A stretch of DNA of 64,000 bases from Bacillus marinisedimentorum (GTDB lineage Bacteria; Bacillota; Bacilli; Bacillales; Bacillaceae_O). The DNA lies in contig NZ_LWBL02000005.1 in assembly GCF_001644195.2 (NCBI RefSeq), forward strand, positions 62,001 through 126,000, written 5' to 3'. Position 1 is the stretch's first letter; each line of letters starts with the position of its first letter. Positions 16,176-24,089 of this stretch are shown here, piece by piece. A model generated the notes under the pieces. The model had not been told where the DNA came from, did no database searches, and was given only the letters and a program-made list of their open reading frames with translations. The translations under genes were made by a program, and so were the position numbers.

Positions 16176-17696
16176 TTATTCGACGCCGAGCGGATTGAGC
16201 GGACGGCTGCCGTAATAAGAAATGACGCTCTTTTCTTCTGTATAAAGGTCAAGCGTCTCAGCACTGAGCTCACGTCCGAAACCGGACTGCTTGTATCCGC
16301 CGAATGGTGTGCCCGGGAAGGCGGAGAACGGGCAATTCACCATGACAATGCCGGCCTGAATCTGGTTGGCGACGCGTGTCGCTTTGCCCTGGTCTTTTGT
16401 CCAAATGGCAGAACCGAGACCGTATTTTGAGTCATTTGCCAGGCCGATCACTTCTTTTTCATCTTTGAACTTCATGACGACAACGACAGGCCCGAATATC
16501 TCTTCTTTTACGACTTCCATATCATGATTCACATCGGTAATGATGGTCGGTGCGTACCAGTGGCCATTTTCATATCCTTCAACCTTCATTTCTTCGCCAC
16601 CCGTGACAACAGTCGCCCCGTCCTCGATTGCCGACTTCACAAAGCCGTGGATTGTTTCCAGCTGGCTCCGGTCAATGATCGCACCCATGTGCGTGCCTTT
16701 ATCAAACGGGTCGCCAAGGACGAGCCGCTTCGTTTTGGCAGTGAACTTTTCCATGAACTCATCATAAATATCCTCGTGGACATAAAGGCGGGACCGTGCT
16801 TCGCAGGATTGTCCGGAATTGTAGAAAATACCGAAAAGCGATCCATCGACGGCAGCATCCACATCGGCATCTTCAAATACGATGTTCGGGGATTTGCCGC
16901 CAAGCTCCAGCGTCACTCTCTTCAGCGTTTGCGAAGCTTTTTCCATGATATCTTTGCCGACAGGAGTTGAACCTGTGAACGCCACTTTGTCGACGCCTTC
17001 ATGCTTCACGAGATGATCGCCGACAGTGGAACCCGGCCCAGGCACTACGTTCACTACCCCTTCCGGAACTCCCGCTTCGTGGCAAATTTCAGCCATGACA
17101 ATGGCGGTGAGCGGCGTCAGGCTGGCCGGTTTCACAACGACCGAACAACCGGCCGCAATCGCAGGGGCGATTTTCCAGGCTGCCATCATCATCGGGTAAT
17201 TCCACGGAATGATTTGCGCGCATACGCCGACCGGTTCATTCATCGTATAGTTGAAAAATCCGCCCGGCACATTGTTCACTTTGCCGCGGTGGCTGACGAT
17301 GGCACCGGCATAAAATTCGAAGTCCTCAATGGCCTGCATGACCTGGCCCTGGGCGGCGGCGATCGTTTTGCCGCTGTTCAGCACCTCCAGCTCAACCAGT
17401 TCCTTGAAGCGGGACCGCATAATCGAAGCGATCTTGTTCATCACGCGCGCCCGCTTTCCGGCCGGATACCGCTTCCATTTGCCTTTATCAAACGCCTGCC
17501 GTGCCGCCTGGACGGCAGCATCCGCATCTTCAACAGACCCTTTTGCGACTTCGGCAAGCGCAGCGCCAGTTGCCGGGTTATATGTAGTGAACGTTTCGTT
17601 GGAACTGCTTTCCACCCGTTCACCGTTAATGATCAGATGATAAAAATCCCGTTTCATGTCCAGCGGTTCCATTTTTTGTTCTTTTACCGTTGCCAT
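16176..17696 (-). CDS. Aldehyde dehydrogenase, probable stand-alone PaaZ/PacL-type
   Basis: A 506-residue NAD(P)-dependent aldehyde dehydrogenase with general base E264 (LELGGKSPN), nucleophile C298 (NSGQSCEARSR), NAD-site TGSTPVGK and C-terminal GGYKQSGFGREL. In PaaZ an aldehyde dehydrogenase domain is fused to a MaoC-type oxepin-CoA hydrolase. This protein has no such C-terminal domain and is close to single-domain length. By position it probably oxidises 3-oxo-5,6-dehydrosuberyl-CoA semialdehyde, as the unfused PacL enzyme does. The start ATG follows AAAGGAG at 8 nt. Alternative roles such as phenylacetaldehyde oxidation cannot be excluded. Confidence 0.75.
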   Translation of the reverse strand: MATVKEQKMEPLDMKRDFYHLIINGERVESSSNETFTTYNPATGAALAEVAKGSVEDADAAVQAARQAFDKGKWKRYPAGKRARVMNKIASIMRSRFKELVELEVLNSGKTIAAAQGQVMQAIEDFEFYAGAIVSHRGKVNNVPGGFFNYTMNEPVGVCAQIIPWNYPMMMAAWKIAPAIAAGCSVVVKPASLTPLTAIVMAEICHEAGVPEGVVNVVPGPGSTVGDHLVKHEGVDKVAFTGSTPVGKDIMEKASQTLKRVTLELGGKSPNIVFEDADVDAAVDGSLFGIFYNSGQSCEARSRLYVHEDIYDEFMEKFTAKTKRLVLGDPFDKGTHMGAIIDRSQLETIHGFVKSAIEDGATVVTGGEEMKVEGYENGHWYAPTIITDVNHDMEVVKEEIFGPVVVVMKFKDEKEVIGLANDSKYGLGSAIWTKDQGKATRVANQIQAGIVMVNCPFSAFPGTPFGGYKQSGFGRELSAETLDLYTEEKSVISYYGSRPLNPLGVE

Positions 17697-17717
17697 TCAT
17701 CCCACTCCTTTTGAAAA

Positions 17718-18491
17718 TTATTGGCCCTGAAAGGCCGGTTTCCGTTTTCCGAGAAAAGAGGCGACACCTTCCCTATGGTCTGCTGATTGGCCGGCAATTC
17801 TCTGGGCGTATGCCTCTTTTTCAAGCATGCCGTCAAGGTCCGTCTCCCAGCTTTCCTGGAGATATCGTTTGATGAGGCCGATCGCTTTTGTCGGCATCTC
17901 CGCAAGCTTATCGGCGAACAATGCCGTCTCTTGCTCGAACGTTTCCGGCGCGATCACTTTGGTCGCAAGCCCGATTTCCTTCGCTTCCTGTGCGGATATT
18001 TTTTCGCCGAGAACGGCAAGCTCCAGCGCTTTCGCATGGCCGACAAGCCGCGGCAAATAATATAAATTGCCTGAATCCGGCACAAGGCCGACGTGAATGA
18101 ACGCTTCCATGAAACTCGCCTTTTCCGACAGCAGCCGGAAATCGCAGGCAAGGGCAAGGCTCATCCCAGCACCTGCTGCCGTGCCGTTGACGGCGGCGAC
18201 AACCGGCTTTTCGCACTCGGAAAGCGCCAATATCATCGGCCGGTAGTTGCTGCGGATGACTTCGGCATGGTCCATATCATCCGTCACTTCGGCAAGGTCC
18301 TGGCCCGCACAAAAGGCCCGGCCCGCTCCTGTGATGACAAGGCAGCGGACACCCTGGTCCCGGGACGCTTTTTTGACCGCCGCGGTAACCTCTTTATTCA
18401 TTTGGGCTGTAAAAGCATTCAGCTTGTCGGGACGGTTCAGCGTAATCTCAGCGACGTGTCCTTTCAGCTCGTAACGTATCGTTTCGTACAT
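17718..18491 (-). CDS. paaG: Ring 1,2-epoxyphenylacetyl-CoA isomerase PaaG
   Basis: A 257-residue crotonase-fold protein converting ring-1,2-epoxyphenylacetyl-CoA to oxepin-CoA and also shifting a double bond in a later intermediate. The motif GAGRAFCAGQDLAEV with FCAGQD is the form seen in PaaG rather than in ordinary enoyl-CoA hydratases. The oxyanion-hole segment is GTAAGAGMSLALACDF and the third is LPRLVGHAKALEL. The usual second glutamate of hydratases is not evident, which fits an isomerase. GGGGGG precedes the ATG. It lies directly after paaF. Confidence 0.82.
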   Translation of the reverse strand: MYETIRYELKGHVAEITLNRPDKLNAFTAQMNKEVTAAVKKASRDQGVRCLVITGAGRAFCAGQDLAEVTDDMDHAEVIRSNYRPMILALSECEKPVVAAVNGTAAGAGMSLALACDFRLLSEKASFMEAFIHVGLVPDSGNLYYLPRLVGHAKALELAVLGEKISAQEAKEIGLATKVIAPETFEQETALFADKLAEMPTKAIGLIKRYLQESWETDLDGMLEKEAYAQRIAGQSADHREGVASFLGKRKPAFQGQ

Positions 18492-18503
18492 CCAGCAGCC
18501 CCC

Positions 18504-19280
18504 CTATCGATCCTTGAAATTCGGCTTCCGTTTTTCAGCGAACGCCTTCATGCCTTCCTTCTGGTCTTCTGTCGCAAACAGCATGTAAAAGTTTTTCCGT
18601 TCATACTTCATTCCTTCCGCTATCGTGGAATCGACCGCGGCGGCGACGGCTTCTTTGATGAGCCGCAATGACATGAGCGGCTGCCGGGCGAGCTTCTGTG
18701 CAAACTTCTTCGTTTCCTCTTCCAGCAATTCAGGAGCGACCAGCCGGTTCACAATCCCGAAGCGCTCCGCTTCTTTCGCTTTCATCGGGTCCCCGCTCCA
18801 GAGCCACTCGAGCGCCTTCGCTTTCCCCATATACTTTGTCAGCCACTGGGTGCCGCCCGCTCCGGGCATGACACCGAGCTTGATTTCCGGAAACCCGAAC
18901 TGCGCGTTTTCGGAAGCGAACCGCAGGTCACAGGCGAGGGCAAGTTCAAACCCGCCGCCAAAAGCAAAGCCGTTAACCGCGGCAATGACCGGTTTTTTGA
19001 TTTGCAGCAGCCGGTCCCATTCCGCAAACTGGTTCTCCATATCCATCGACACGGCATCTGCAGCAGCCATTTCACAGATATCCGCACCGGCTGCAAACGC
19101 CCTGCCGTTACCGGTCAGCACGATGACCTTGACGTTATCATCACGGTCGCAGCTTTCCATCTCGGCAACGATTTCGGAAATAAGCTGGCGATTGAGCGCA
19201 TTAAGGACATCGGGACGGTTCAGCCTGATCCAGGCGATCCCGTCCTCTTGCTGCGTTTCAATCAGCTCATGCTTTGGCAT
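18504..19280 (-). CDS. paaF: 2,3-dehydroadipyl-CoA hydratase PaaF
   Basis: A crotonase-fold hydratase of about 258 residues. It has GNGRAFAAGADICEM, the oxyanion-hole FAFGGGFELALACDLRFA and FGFPEIKLGVMPGAGGTQWL, which holds the catalytic glutamates (E in FELAL-adjacent and PEIKLG segments as in enoyl-CoA hydratase). In the pathway it adds water to 2,3-dehydroadipyl-CoA. The ATG at 19280 is preferred over the GTG at 19295 because GAGGAA lies about 8 nt upstream. It overlaps the end of the EthD-like gene by 14 bp. Confidence 0.83.
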   Translation of the reverse strand: MPKHELIETQQEDGIAWIRLNRPDVLNALNRQLISEIVAEMESCDRDDNVKVIVLTGNGRAFAAGADICEMAAADAVSMDMENQFAEWDRLLQIKKPVIAAVNGFAFGGGFELALACDLRFASENAQFGFPEIKLGVMPGAGGTQWLTKYMGKAKALEWLWSGDPMKAKEAERFGIVNRLVAPELLEEETKKFAQKLARQPLMSLRLIKEAVAAAVDSTIAEGMKYERKNFYMLFATEDQKEGMKAFAEKRKPNFKDR

Positions 19281-19581
19281 GCTCAACTTCCTCACCGATC
19301 ATCAGTGTGACGATGTCACCGGCAAACGACATGGCATCTTTTCCTGAAGCTTTCGCCTCATCGGTCCGGAGCGCTTTTTTCATCGATTCATGATCGTCGT
19401 AATACATCTCGCAAAGGAGGTAAAATTCGCTTTCGCCCATTGGGGAACCGACGATTTTTGTCATCTCCATTTTGCGGAGGCCCGGGATTTTTTCCGTCAG
19501 CGGCACATGGTGATTGTAGTAGTACTCCTCAAACTTCTCTTTGTCCTTCGGCTGTTTGTACAATGCGATTACTTTTACCAT
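19267..19581 (-). CDS. EthD-family small protein in the paa operon
   Basis: A 104-residue ferredoxin-like alpha/beta-barrel protein of the EthD family. Landmarks are VIALYKQPKDKEKFEEYY, the conserved NHHVPLTEKIPGLRKME with the family histidine, and a later FYLLCEMYYDD. EthD-family members include small lactone-cleaving, dehydratase and ether-degradation accessory proteins. It lies between paaD and paaF and overlaps paaF, so it is cotranscribed and probably translationally coupled. It has no counterpart in the E. coli paa operon. A role with oxepin-CoA or the oxygenase complex is inferred from position only. Confidence 0.75.
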   Translation of the reverse strand: MVKVIALYKQPKDKEKFEEYYYNHHVPLTEKIPGLRKMEMTKIVGSPMGESEFYLLCEMYYDDHESMKKALRTDEAKASGKDAMSFAGDIVTLMIGEEVEHAKA

Positions 19582-19619
19582 TTTTCATCAACCTTTCTTA
19601 TTCGTATTTTTTGAAAAGC

Positions 19620-20147
19620 TTAATTGCCGGTCATGCTCAGATCAGTCATCGGCTTCATCGCTTCAAACGGATTCCGGCACGATTTGCAGTACAGGATGCT
19701 GCGGCATGCTGTCGGCCCGAATAGATTCTCGACAGCAGTGTAAGGGGACTCGCAATACGGGCATTCCACCTGCCACATGCCGTCATCAGCCACCTTTTCA
19801 GGAGGCGGAGCGATGCCGAATTCCTTCAGGTGTTCGCGGCCTTCCTTTGTGATGCGATCGGATGTCCAGGCGGGATGCTTGATGAAAATGACTTCGGCGT
19901 GCTCAATCCCCGCCACACCTTCAGCCGCCGTCTTGACATTGTTGTGGATGATATCAAGAGCAGGGCATCCAAGAAACGTAGGAAGGACGGAAATGCGGAC
20001 CGAGCTTCCGCTTACTTCCACCTCTTCTATCATCCCGAGATCCAGCACACTGACTGTTGTCATTTCCGGGTCTTTGACGGTTTCCAGCACTTCCATGATG
20101 TTCGCTTTCAGACTTTCCATTACTGCACCCGCTTTCTTCGCTAGCAT
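19620..20147 (-). CDS. paaD: Phenylacetyl-CoA epoxidase maturation/accessory subunit PaaD
   Basis: A 175-residue protein with an N-terminal MIP18/DUF59 domain (VKDPEMTTVSVLDLGMI, then PTFLGCPALDII) and a C-terminal zinc-ribbon with paired cysteines (VECPYCESPY and CRSILYCKSCRNPFEA). PaaD is needed for Fe-S/diiron assembly of the PaaABC(E) epoxidase. The start is uncertain: the ATG at 20147 has a weak RBS, and the ATG at 20120 has GCGGGTG upstream. It follows paaC by about 30 bp. The final FEAMKP tail matches PaaD proteins. Confidence 0.88.
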   Translation of the reverse strand: MLAKKAGAVMESLKANIMEVLETVKDPEMTTVSVLDLGMIEEVEVSGSSVRISVLPTFLGCPALDIIHNNVKTAAEGVAGIEHAEVIFIKHPAWTSDRITKEGREHLKEFGIAPPPEKVADDGMWQVECPYCESPYTAVENLFGPTACRSILYCKSCRNPFEAMKPMTDLSMTGN

Positions 20148-20177
20148 TCTCTTAATCTTGCATTCCGACCTTGCAAT

Positions 20178-20999
20178 CTACCAGCTTAAAGCCGGCCCGG
20201 AAGCATAAACTTCGTTCAATTGGGAGAGCGCTGCATCAAGATCAGCGGTATGAATGCCGCTTCTTCCGTCACCTCTTGCAATCCCCGGTTCTCCCGGCAG
20301 TGCGATTCCCGTTTTTTCCAGCACATCACTCACAGCATGAAGCCACCGCATTTTCAGGTTTTCTTCACTTTCAATCAGCCCGAATTCGGCCATTTTTTCC
20401 GCTTGCGGACCGAGGGTCAGTACACCGCCGAAATCCTTCCACACTTTCTCGACAGCTTCTTTCATGCGGCGCGCCGCTTCGCCTTCACTGCCCGCAAGCT
20501 GGATGAACCAGGTTTTCCAGTGCATGATATGATAGTATTGTTCGATGTTGATTTTTAAGGCCGTCTGGGCAAGCGGTTCATAGGACGAATTTTTCAGTGA
20601 TTCAAGCCGCACTTTTTTCGCAAGATCGTAAAAGAAGTGGCGGACGACCGCAAACGCCCAGTCATACCGCGGTTCTTTCAGGTAGTGCCCGGTGCCGTTC
20701 ACTTCCTCAAGGATGATGGCATTGCGCCGTTCGGCCGCTTCCCTCCCGTGTGCAAGGGCATCGGCATCTCCTTCGCCGAGCTCTTCCAAAAGCAGATAGT
20801 ACATGGCCGCATGCCCCATCGTATTCTGGTTGATTGATGAATAGGCGACATCTTCCTCGATATGGGGAGCAAGGCCGAGCCATTCCGAACCCCGGTAAGC
20901 AAGAATGAAATCATCATCAGCCAGCTGAAAGAGCAATTCTTTCAGGGCTGCAAGATATTCCTCATGTTGTGCCGCTTCTTTCGGGCTTGTCACCTGCAT
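20178..20999 (-). CDS. paaC: Phenylacetyl-CoA epoxidase structural subunit PaaC
   Basis: A ferritin-like helical subunit of about 273 residues that pairs with PaaA. The sequence has LLFQLADDDFILAYRGSEWLG, then APHIEEDVAYSSINQNTMGHA and a later RYDWAFAVVRHFFYD, as in PaaC. It lacks the full diiron ligand set and is structural in the family. The ATG at 20999 follows GGAGGGG; the sequence further upstream lies inside paaB. The start overlaps the end of paaB by 38 bp, so expression of the two is coupled. Confidence 0.87.
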   Translation of the reverse strand: MQVTSPKEAAQHEEYLAALKELLFQLADDDFILAYRGSEWLGLAPHIEEDVAYSSINQNTMGHAAMYYLLLEELGEGDADALAHGREAAERRNAIILEEVNGTGHYLKEPRYDWAFAVVRHFFYDLAKKVRLESLKNSSYEPLAQTALKINIEQYYHIMHWKTWFIQLAGSEGEAARRMKEAVEKVWKDFGGVLTLGPQAEKMAEFGLIESEENLKMRWLHAVSDVLEKTGIALPGEPGIARGDGRSGIHTADLDAALSQLNEVYASGPALSW

Positions 21000-21357
21000 T
21001 TTTCTTCCCCTCCTTCCATGACAGGATTTCTGTTTCATCAAGCATCTGCTGCTCGTAATGGCGCCACTTTTTCTTCAAGTAGCCGTACCCCTTCGTCGTG
21101 CGGTAATCTTTGTTGTCAAGGCGCTTCAGCATGTTCCGCTCTTCTTCATTCAGCATCCGGACATCCGATCGCTTCACAACCCATATATCAGCAGCCGGCT
21201 CGCGCCTCATGAAGTTTTCCTGGGCCATGACAAGCGCCAGTTCGTGATTCGGTGCAAGCAAGCTGAACTGGTATTGCATCGGGGCGGAATCTGTCCGTTT
21301 GCTGAACACTTCAAACTCCTGGTAAAACCCGTCTGCCCTTTTCGCATCCATTTCCAC
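20962..21357 (-). CDS. paaB: Phenylacetyl-CoA epoxidase subunit PaaB
   Basis: A 131-residue bridging subunit of the PaaABC complex. The segment YQEFEVFSKRTDSAPMQYQFSLLA (shown here as FEVFSKRTDSAPMQ and QFSLLAPNHELALVMAQENF) followed by RREPAADIWVVKRSDV is characteristic. A basic C-terminal extension (KKKWRHYEQQML) is longer than in E. coli PaaB. The start is the GTG at 21357 with AGGAGG 7 nt upstream, or the ATG two codons later. paaA ends 24 bp upstream. Confidence 0.87.
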   Translation of the reverse strand: MEMDAKRADGFYQEFEVFSKRTDSAPMQYQFSLLAPNHELALVMAQENFMRREPAADIWVVKRSDVRMLNEEERNMLKRLDNKDYRTTKGYGYLKKKWRHYEQQMLDETEILSWKEGKKNAGDKPERSGTT

Positions 21358-21381
21358 CTGGCAACCTCCTTTCCGATACCG

Positions 21382-22347
21382 TCAGACGGCCTCCGTTTTT
21401 TCTTTCGTGAGCGCTTCCCGCACCCAGGCATTGTTTTCATAGGATAGCCGGCGCAGGCGCAGGCGGTCCTGTGATTTCGGTCCGTTGTTGGAAATGATCT
21501 TCTTGAACTCATTCCAATCCGGCTGTTTGTATACCCACTCTTCTTTTTCCTCGTCATTGTGCATCGTTTCATCCGGCAGCCTCAGGCCGAGAGACAGGAT
21601 GCGCGGCACATATTTCGTGAAAAAGAACTGGCGCAGTTCTTCGTTGGTGTTCTTGCGGATTTTATACCGTATCGTCGTATCGACTTTCGAAGACCCTGTT
21701 GTTGACGGGCTCGGCGGCCCAAAGAACATCAGCAGCGCAGGCCACCAGCGGTCGAGTGCCTCCTGCACCATCCGCTTCTGCTCATCGCTTCCTTCAGCAA
21801 GCGCCATGATGATCGCTTCGCCGTGCTGGGCATGGAACACTTCCTCCGCACAAATCCGCTGCAGCGCCCGGGCATAAGGGCCGTAAGATGCATTCAGCAT
21901 ATTCGTCTGCGTGATGATGGCCGCACCATCCACAAGCCAGCCGATCAAGCCGGCGTCACCCCATGTCGGGGCAGGCATGTGGAACACATTGTGGAACTTA
22001 AGGTCCCCGCTAAACAGATCCTGCATCAAATCTTCACGCGTCTTCCCGTACGGCTTCATCAAATCCTCGGCAACCCTGAGCAGCAGCTGCCCGTGACCCA
22101 TTTCATCCTGGACTTTTGCCATGATGCCGAGCTTGCGCCGTAACGACGGTGCTTTCGGCACCCATTCCTTTTCTGGCAGCGCCCCCATGATTTCGCTGAT
22201 TCCGTGCATCGAAATCAGCTTAATGAGCGTATTCCGGTAGTCTTCCGGCATCCAGTCGTCCGCTTCGATCTTTTCGCCGGCTTCGATGCGCTCCATAAAC
22301 CGCTCATGTTTCTGTTCTTCCGTCATCATTTGCAACGAACTTTCCAT
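21382..22347 (-). CDS. paaA: Phenylacetyl-CoA epoxidase catalytic subunit PaaA
   Basis: The 321-residue diiron subunit that epoxidises the aromatic ring of phenylacetyl-CoA with O2. The diiron ligand helices are visible as LGIMAKVQDEMGHGQLLLR and ICAEEVFHAQHGEAIIM (E-x2-H pairs), and the substrate region PPSPSTTGSSKVDTT is typical of PaaA. AAAGGAGGG precedes the ATG. It is the first gene of paaABCD and lies 85 bp after paaK, with a 14-bp palindrome in the gap. No PaaE reductase gene follows in this cluster, so electrons must come from another reductase. Confidence 0.92.
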   Translation of the reverse strand: MESSLQMMTEEQKHERFMERIEAGEKIEADDWMPEDYRNTLIKLISMHGISEIMGALPEKEWVPKAPSLRRKLGIMAKVQDEMGHGQLLLRVAEDLMKPYGKTREDLMQDLFSGDLKFHNVFHMPAPTWGDAGLIGWLVDGAAIITQTNMLNASYGPYARALQRICAEEVFHAQHGEAIIMALAEGSDEQKRMVQEALDRWWPALLMFFGPPSPSTTGSSKVDTTIRYKIRKNTNEELRQFFFTKYVPRILSLGLRLPDETMHNDEEKEEWVYKQPDWNEFKKIISNNGPKSQDRLRLRRLSYENNAWVREALTKEKTEAV

Positions 22348-22409
22348 GCTGACCCTCCTTTTATAACGATAAATAAACGACTTTTAAAATAATTGTGATA
22401 TAATTTTAA

Positions 22410-22423
22410 TCAGAATATTCTGA
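22410..22423. promoter_or_regulatory. Perfect palindrome in the paaK-paaA gap (possible operator)
   Basis: TCAGAATATTCTGA is a 14-bp perfect palindrome about 60-75 bp upstream of the paaA start. A weak promoter (TTCAGA, 16 bp, TATATC) would overlap it on the minus strand. Ten of its bases recur as TCAGAATATT at 10531-10540, upstream of the importer promoter. PaaX is the obvious candidate ligand. Confidence 0.45.
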
Positions 22424-22432
22424 ACTCCTAAA

Positions 22433-23758
22433 TCATACTTTGGCCTTTTCGTTCCGCCTATCCACCACCCGGACCGCTTTGCCCTGTGAGCGCGGAATTG
22501 ACTTTGGCGGTAAAATATTCACTTCCATTGACACGAGACAGCAGTTTTTCAGCATATGGCGCACTTTCCGTTGCAGCTGCCTGATCGCCTCATGGTTGAT
22601 GTCCCCGCCGATTTCCTGTAAAAACTCTTCGCTGATCTCTGTCTGGAGTTCCACAGCATCAATGGATTCAACCCGGGTCAAATGAAGCTGGTAATGAGGA
22701 TCAAGCTCTTTTACCCCTAGAAGATAATGTTCGATTTCAGACGGGAACACGTTGACACCGCGAATGATGAGCATATCATCAATCCGCCCTTTCACCCGCG
22801 ACATCCGGGTTGTCGTCCGGCCGCATTTGCACTTCTCTTTCGTGATGGAGGCGATATCACCTGTTCGGTAACGGATGACAGGGAAGGCTTCTTTTGTGAG
22901 ACTTGTAAAAACGAGTTCCCCTTCTTCTCCGTCCGCGACCGGTTCCAGTGTCTTCGGATTGATGACTTCCACGATGAAGTGGTCTTCCGCGACATGGAGC
23001 CCATCCTGTGCTTCGTGGCATTCCATCGATACGCCCGGCCCCATCACTTCGCTCAGTCCGTAAATATCACAGGCCTTAATCCCCCATTTGTCCTCGAGCG
23101 TCCTCCGCATTTCCTCGGACCATGGCTCAGCGCCGAAAATCCCGTATTGAAGGCTTGAGCGTTTCGGGTCCTTTCCGATCGCCTCCATTTCCTCCGCAAT
23201 ATGAAGAACGTACGATGGCGTCCCGGCAATCACCGTCGGCTTGAAATCTTCAATGAGGGTAATCTGGCGGTCTGTATTCCCTCCGGAAACCGGCACGGTC
23301 GCCATGCCCAGGTTTTCGCCGCCGTAATGAAGACCGAGACCGCCGGTGAACAGGCCGTATCCATAAGCGTTATGAAGGATTCCGCCCGGTTCTCCTCCGG
23401 CAATCGTAATGGAGCGGGCTACAATATTCGCCCAGTTGGCAATGTCCTTATGCGTGTATCCCACAACAGTAGGCTTGCCGCTTGTCCCGGATGACCCGTG
23501 AATGCGGGCAACCTCCTTCATATCAGCCGCAAACATTTTGAATGGGTAATTGCCGCGCAAATCTTTCTTCGTCGTGAACGGAAGCCTGCGGATGTCTTCC
23601 AATGAACTTATGGCCGAAGGTGTCATCAAGCATTCTTCAAATCTCTTACTGTAAAACGGCACTTTCTCAAACACGCGTTCAGCAGTTTCTTTCAGGCGCT
23701 CCAGCTGCAGCTGCTCGATTTCCTCCCTGTCGGCAGTTTCAATGTCATGCAGGATCAC
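22433..23758 (-). CDS. paaK: Phenylacetate-CoA ligase PaaK
   Basis: A 441-residue ATP/AMP-forming ligase activating phenylacetate to phenylacetyl-CoA. The P-loop is HGSSGTSGKPTVVGYT. It is followed by AYGYGLFTGGLGLHYG, the AMP-site segment FGAEPWSE and YGLSEVMGPGVS, and the hinge/C-terminal lysine region RIDDMLIIRGVNVFPSEIE. The start is GTG at 23758 with AGGAGGGG at 8 nt. It is the first gene of the paa operon, has its own promoter and a long leader with a large dyad, and gives an entry route for free phenylacetate parallel to the phenylpyruvate route. Confidence 0.92.
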   Translation of the reverse strand: MILHDIETADREEIEQLQLERLKETAERVFEKVPFYSKRFEECLMTPSAISSLEDIRRLPFTTKKDLRGNYPFKMFAADMKEVARIHGSSGTSGKPTVVGYTHKDIANWANIVARSITIAGGEPGGILHNAYGYGLFTGGLGLHYGGENLGMATVPVSGGNTDRQITLIEDFKPTVIAGTPSYVLHIAEEMEAIGKDPKRSSLQYGIFGAEPWSEEMRRTLEDKWGIKACDIYGLSEVMGPGVSMECHEAQDGLHVAEDHFIVEVINPKTLEPVADGEEGELVFTSLTKEAFPVIRYRTGDIASITKEKCKCGRTTTRMSRVKGRIDDMLIIRGVNVFPSEIEHYLLGVKELDPHYQLHLTRVESIDAVELQTEISEEFLQEIGGDINHEAIRQLQRKVRHMLKNCCLVSMEVNILPPKSIPRSQGKAVRVVDRRNEKAKV

Positions 23759-23845
23759 TTCGTTTACCCCTCCTGAGATATGGACTTTTCGAAAGCGCCC
23801 CGTTCAGCGGCCGGCCAGACTTTTTATGAAGCGCTTTCATTGTTG

Positions 23846-23890
23846 CCGGAAAAATAACGCCTTATGAATCATATGACGTTATTTTTCCGG
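23846..23890. promoter_or_regulatory. Large perfect inverted repeat in the paaK leader (operator)
   Basis: CCGGAAAAATAACG (23846-23859) and its exact complement CGTTATTTTTCCGG (23877-23890) are 14-bp arms 31 bp apart centre to centre, about three helical turns. They lie just downstream of the predicted paaK start of transcription. There is no T-run, so a repressor site is more likely than a terminator. A cre-like palindrome missing one base (TGAAGCGCTTTCA) follows at 23827-23839. Confidence 0.6.
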
Positions 23891-23922
23891 TATGATGTTT
23901 TGTTGTTATACTTGTTACTATA

Positions 23923-23951
23923 AACATACAGACAACAGTACAAACTGTCAA
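23923..23951 (-). promoter_or_regulatory. Sigma-A promoter of paaK/paa operon
   Basis: On the minus strand TTGACA (23946-23951), a 17-bp spacer and TATGTT (23923-23928). Transcription would start near 23916, giving a leader of about 155 nt before the paaK GTG, with the 14-bp dyad inside it. Confidence 0.65.
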
Positions 23952-24089
23952 TAACTTTTCTGAAAATTCTAAATGGTATTTTTGATAATAAGTATCGTCA
24001 TTAGTATTTGTAGGAAGTTTGGTTAATAAATGAAGACATTCTAGAAGATTAGTATATAAAGCAAAACACTCTAGTTGTTCTAAATTGAC

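Noticed and set aside
23827-23839. TGAAGCGCTTTCA as a cre site in the paaK leader
   Set aside because: It is one base short of the palindromic cre and breaks the consensus spacing, so it is mentioned only as cre-like.
23946-23964. ACAGT-TTGT-ACTGT dyad near the paaK -35 box as a separate operator
   Set aside because: Arms of only 5 bp next to a far stronger 14-bp dyad; too weak to claim.
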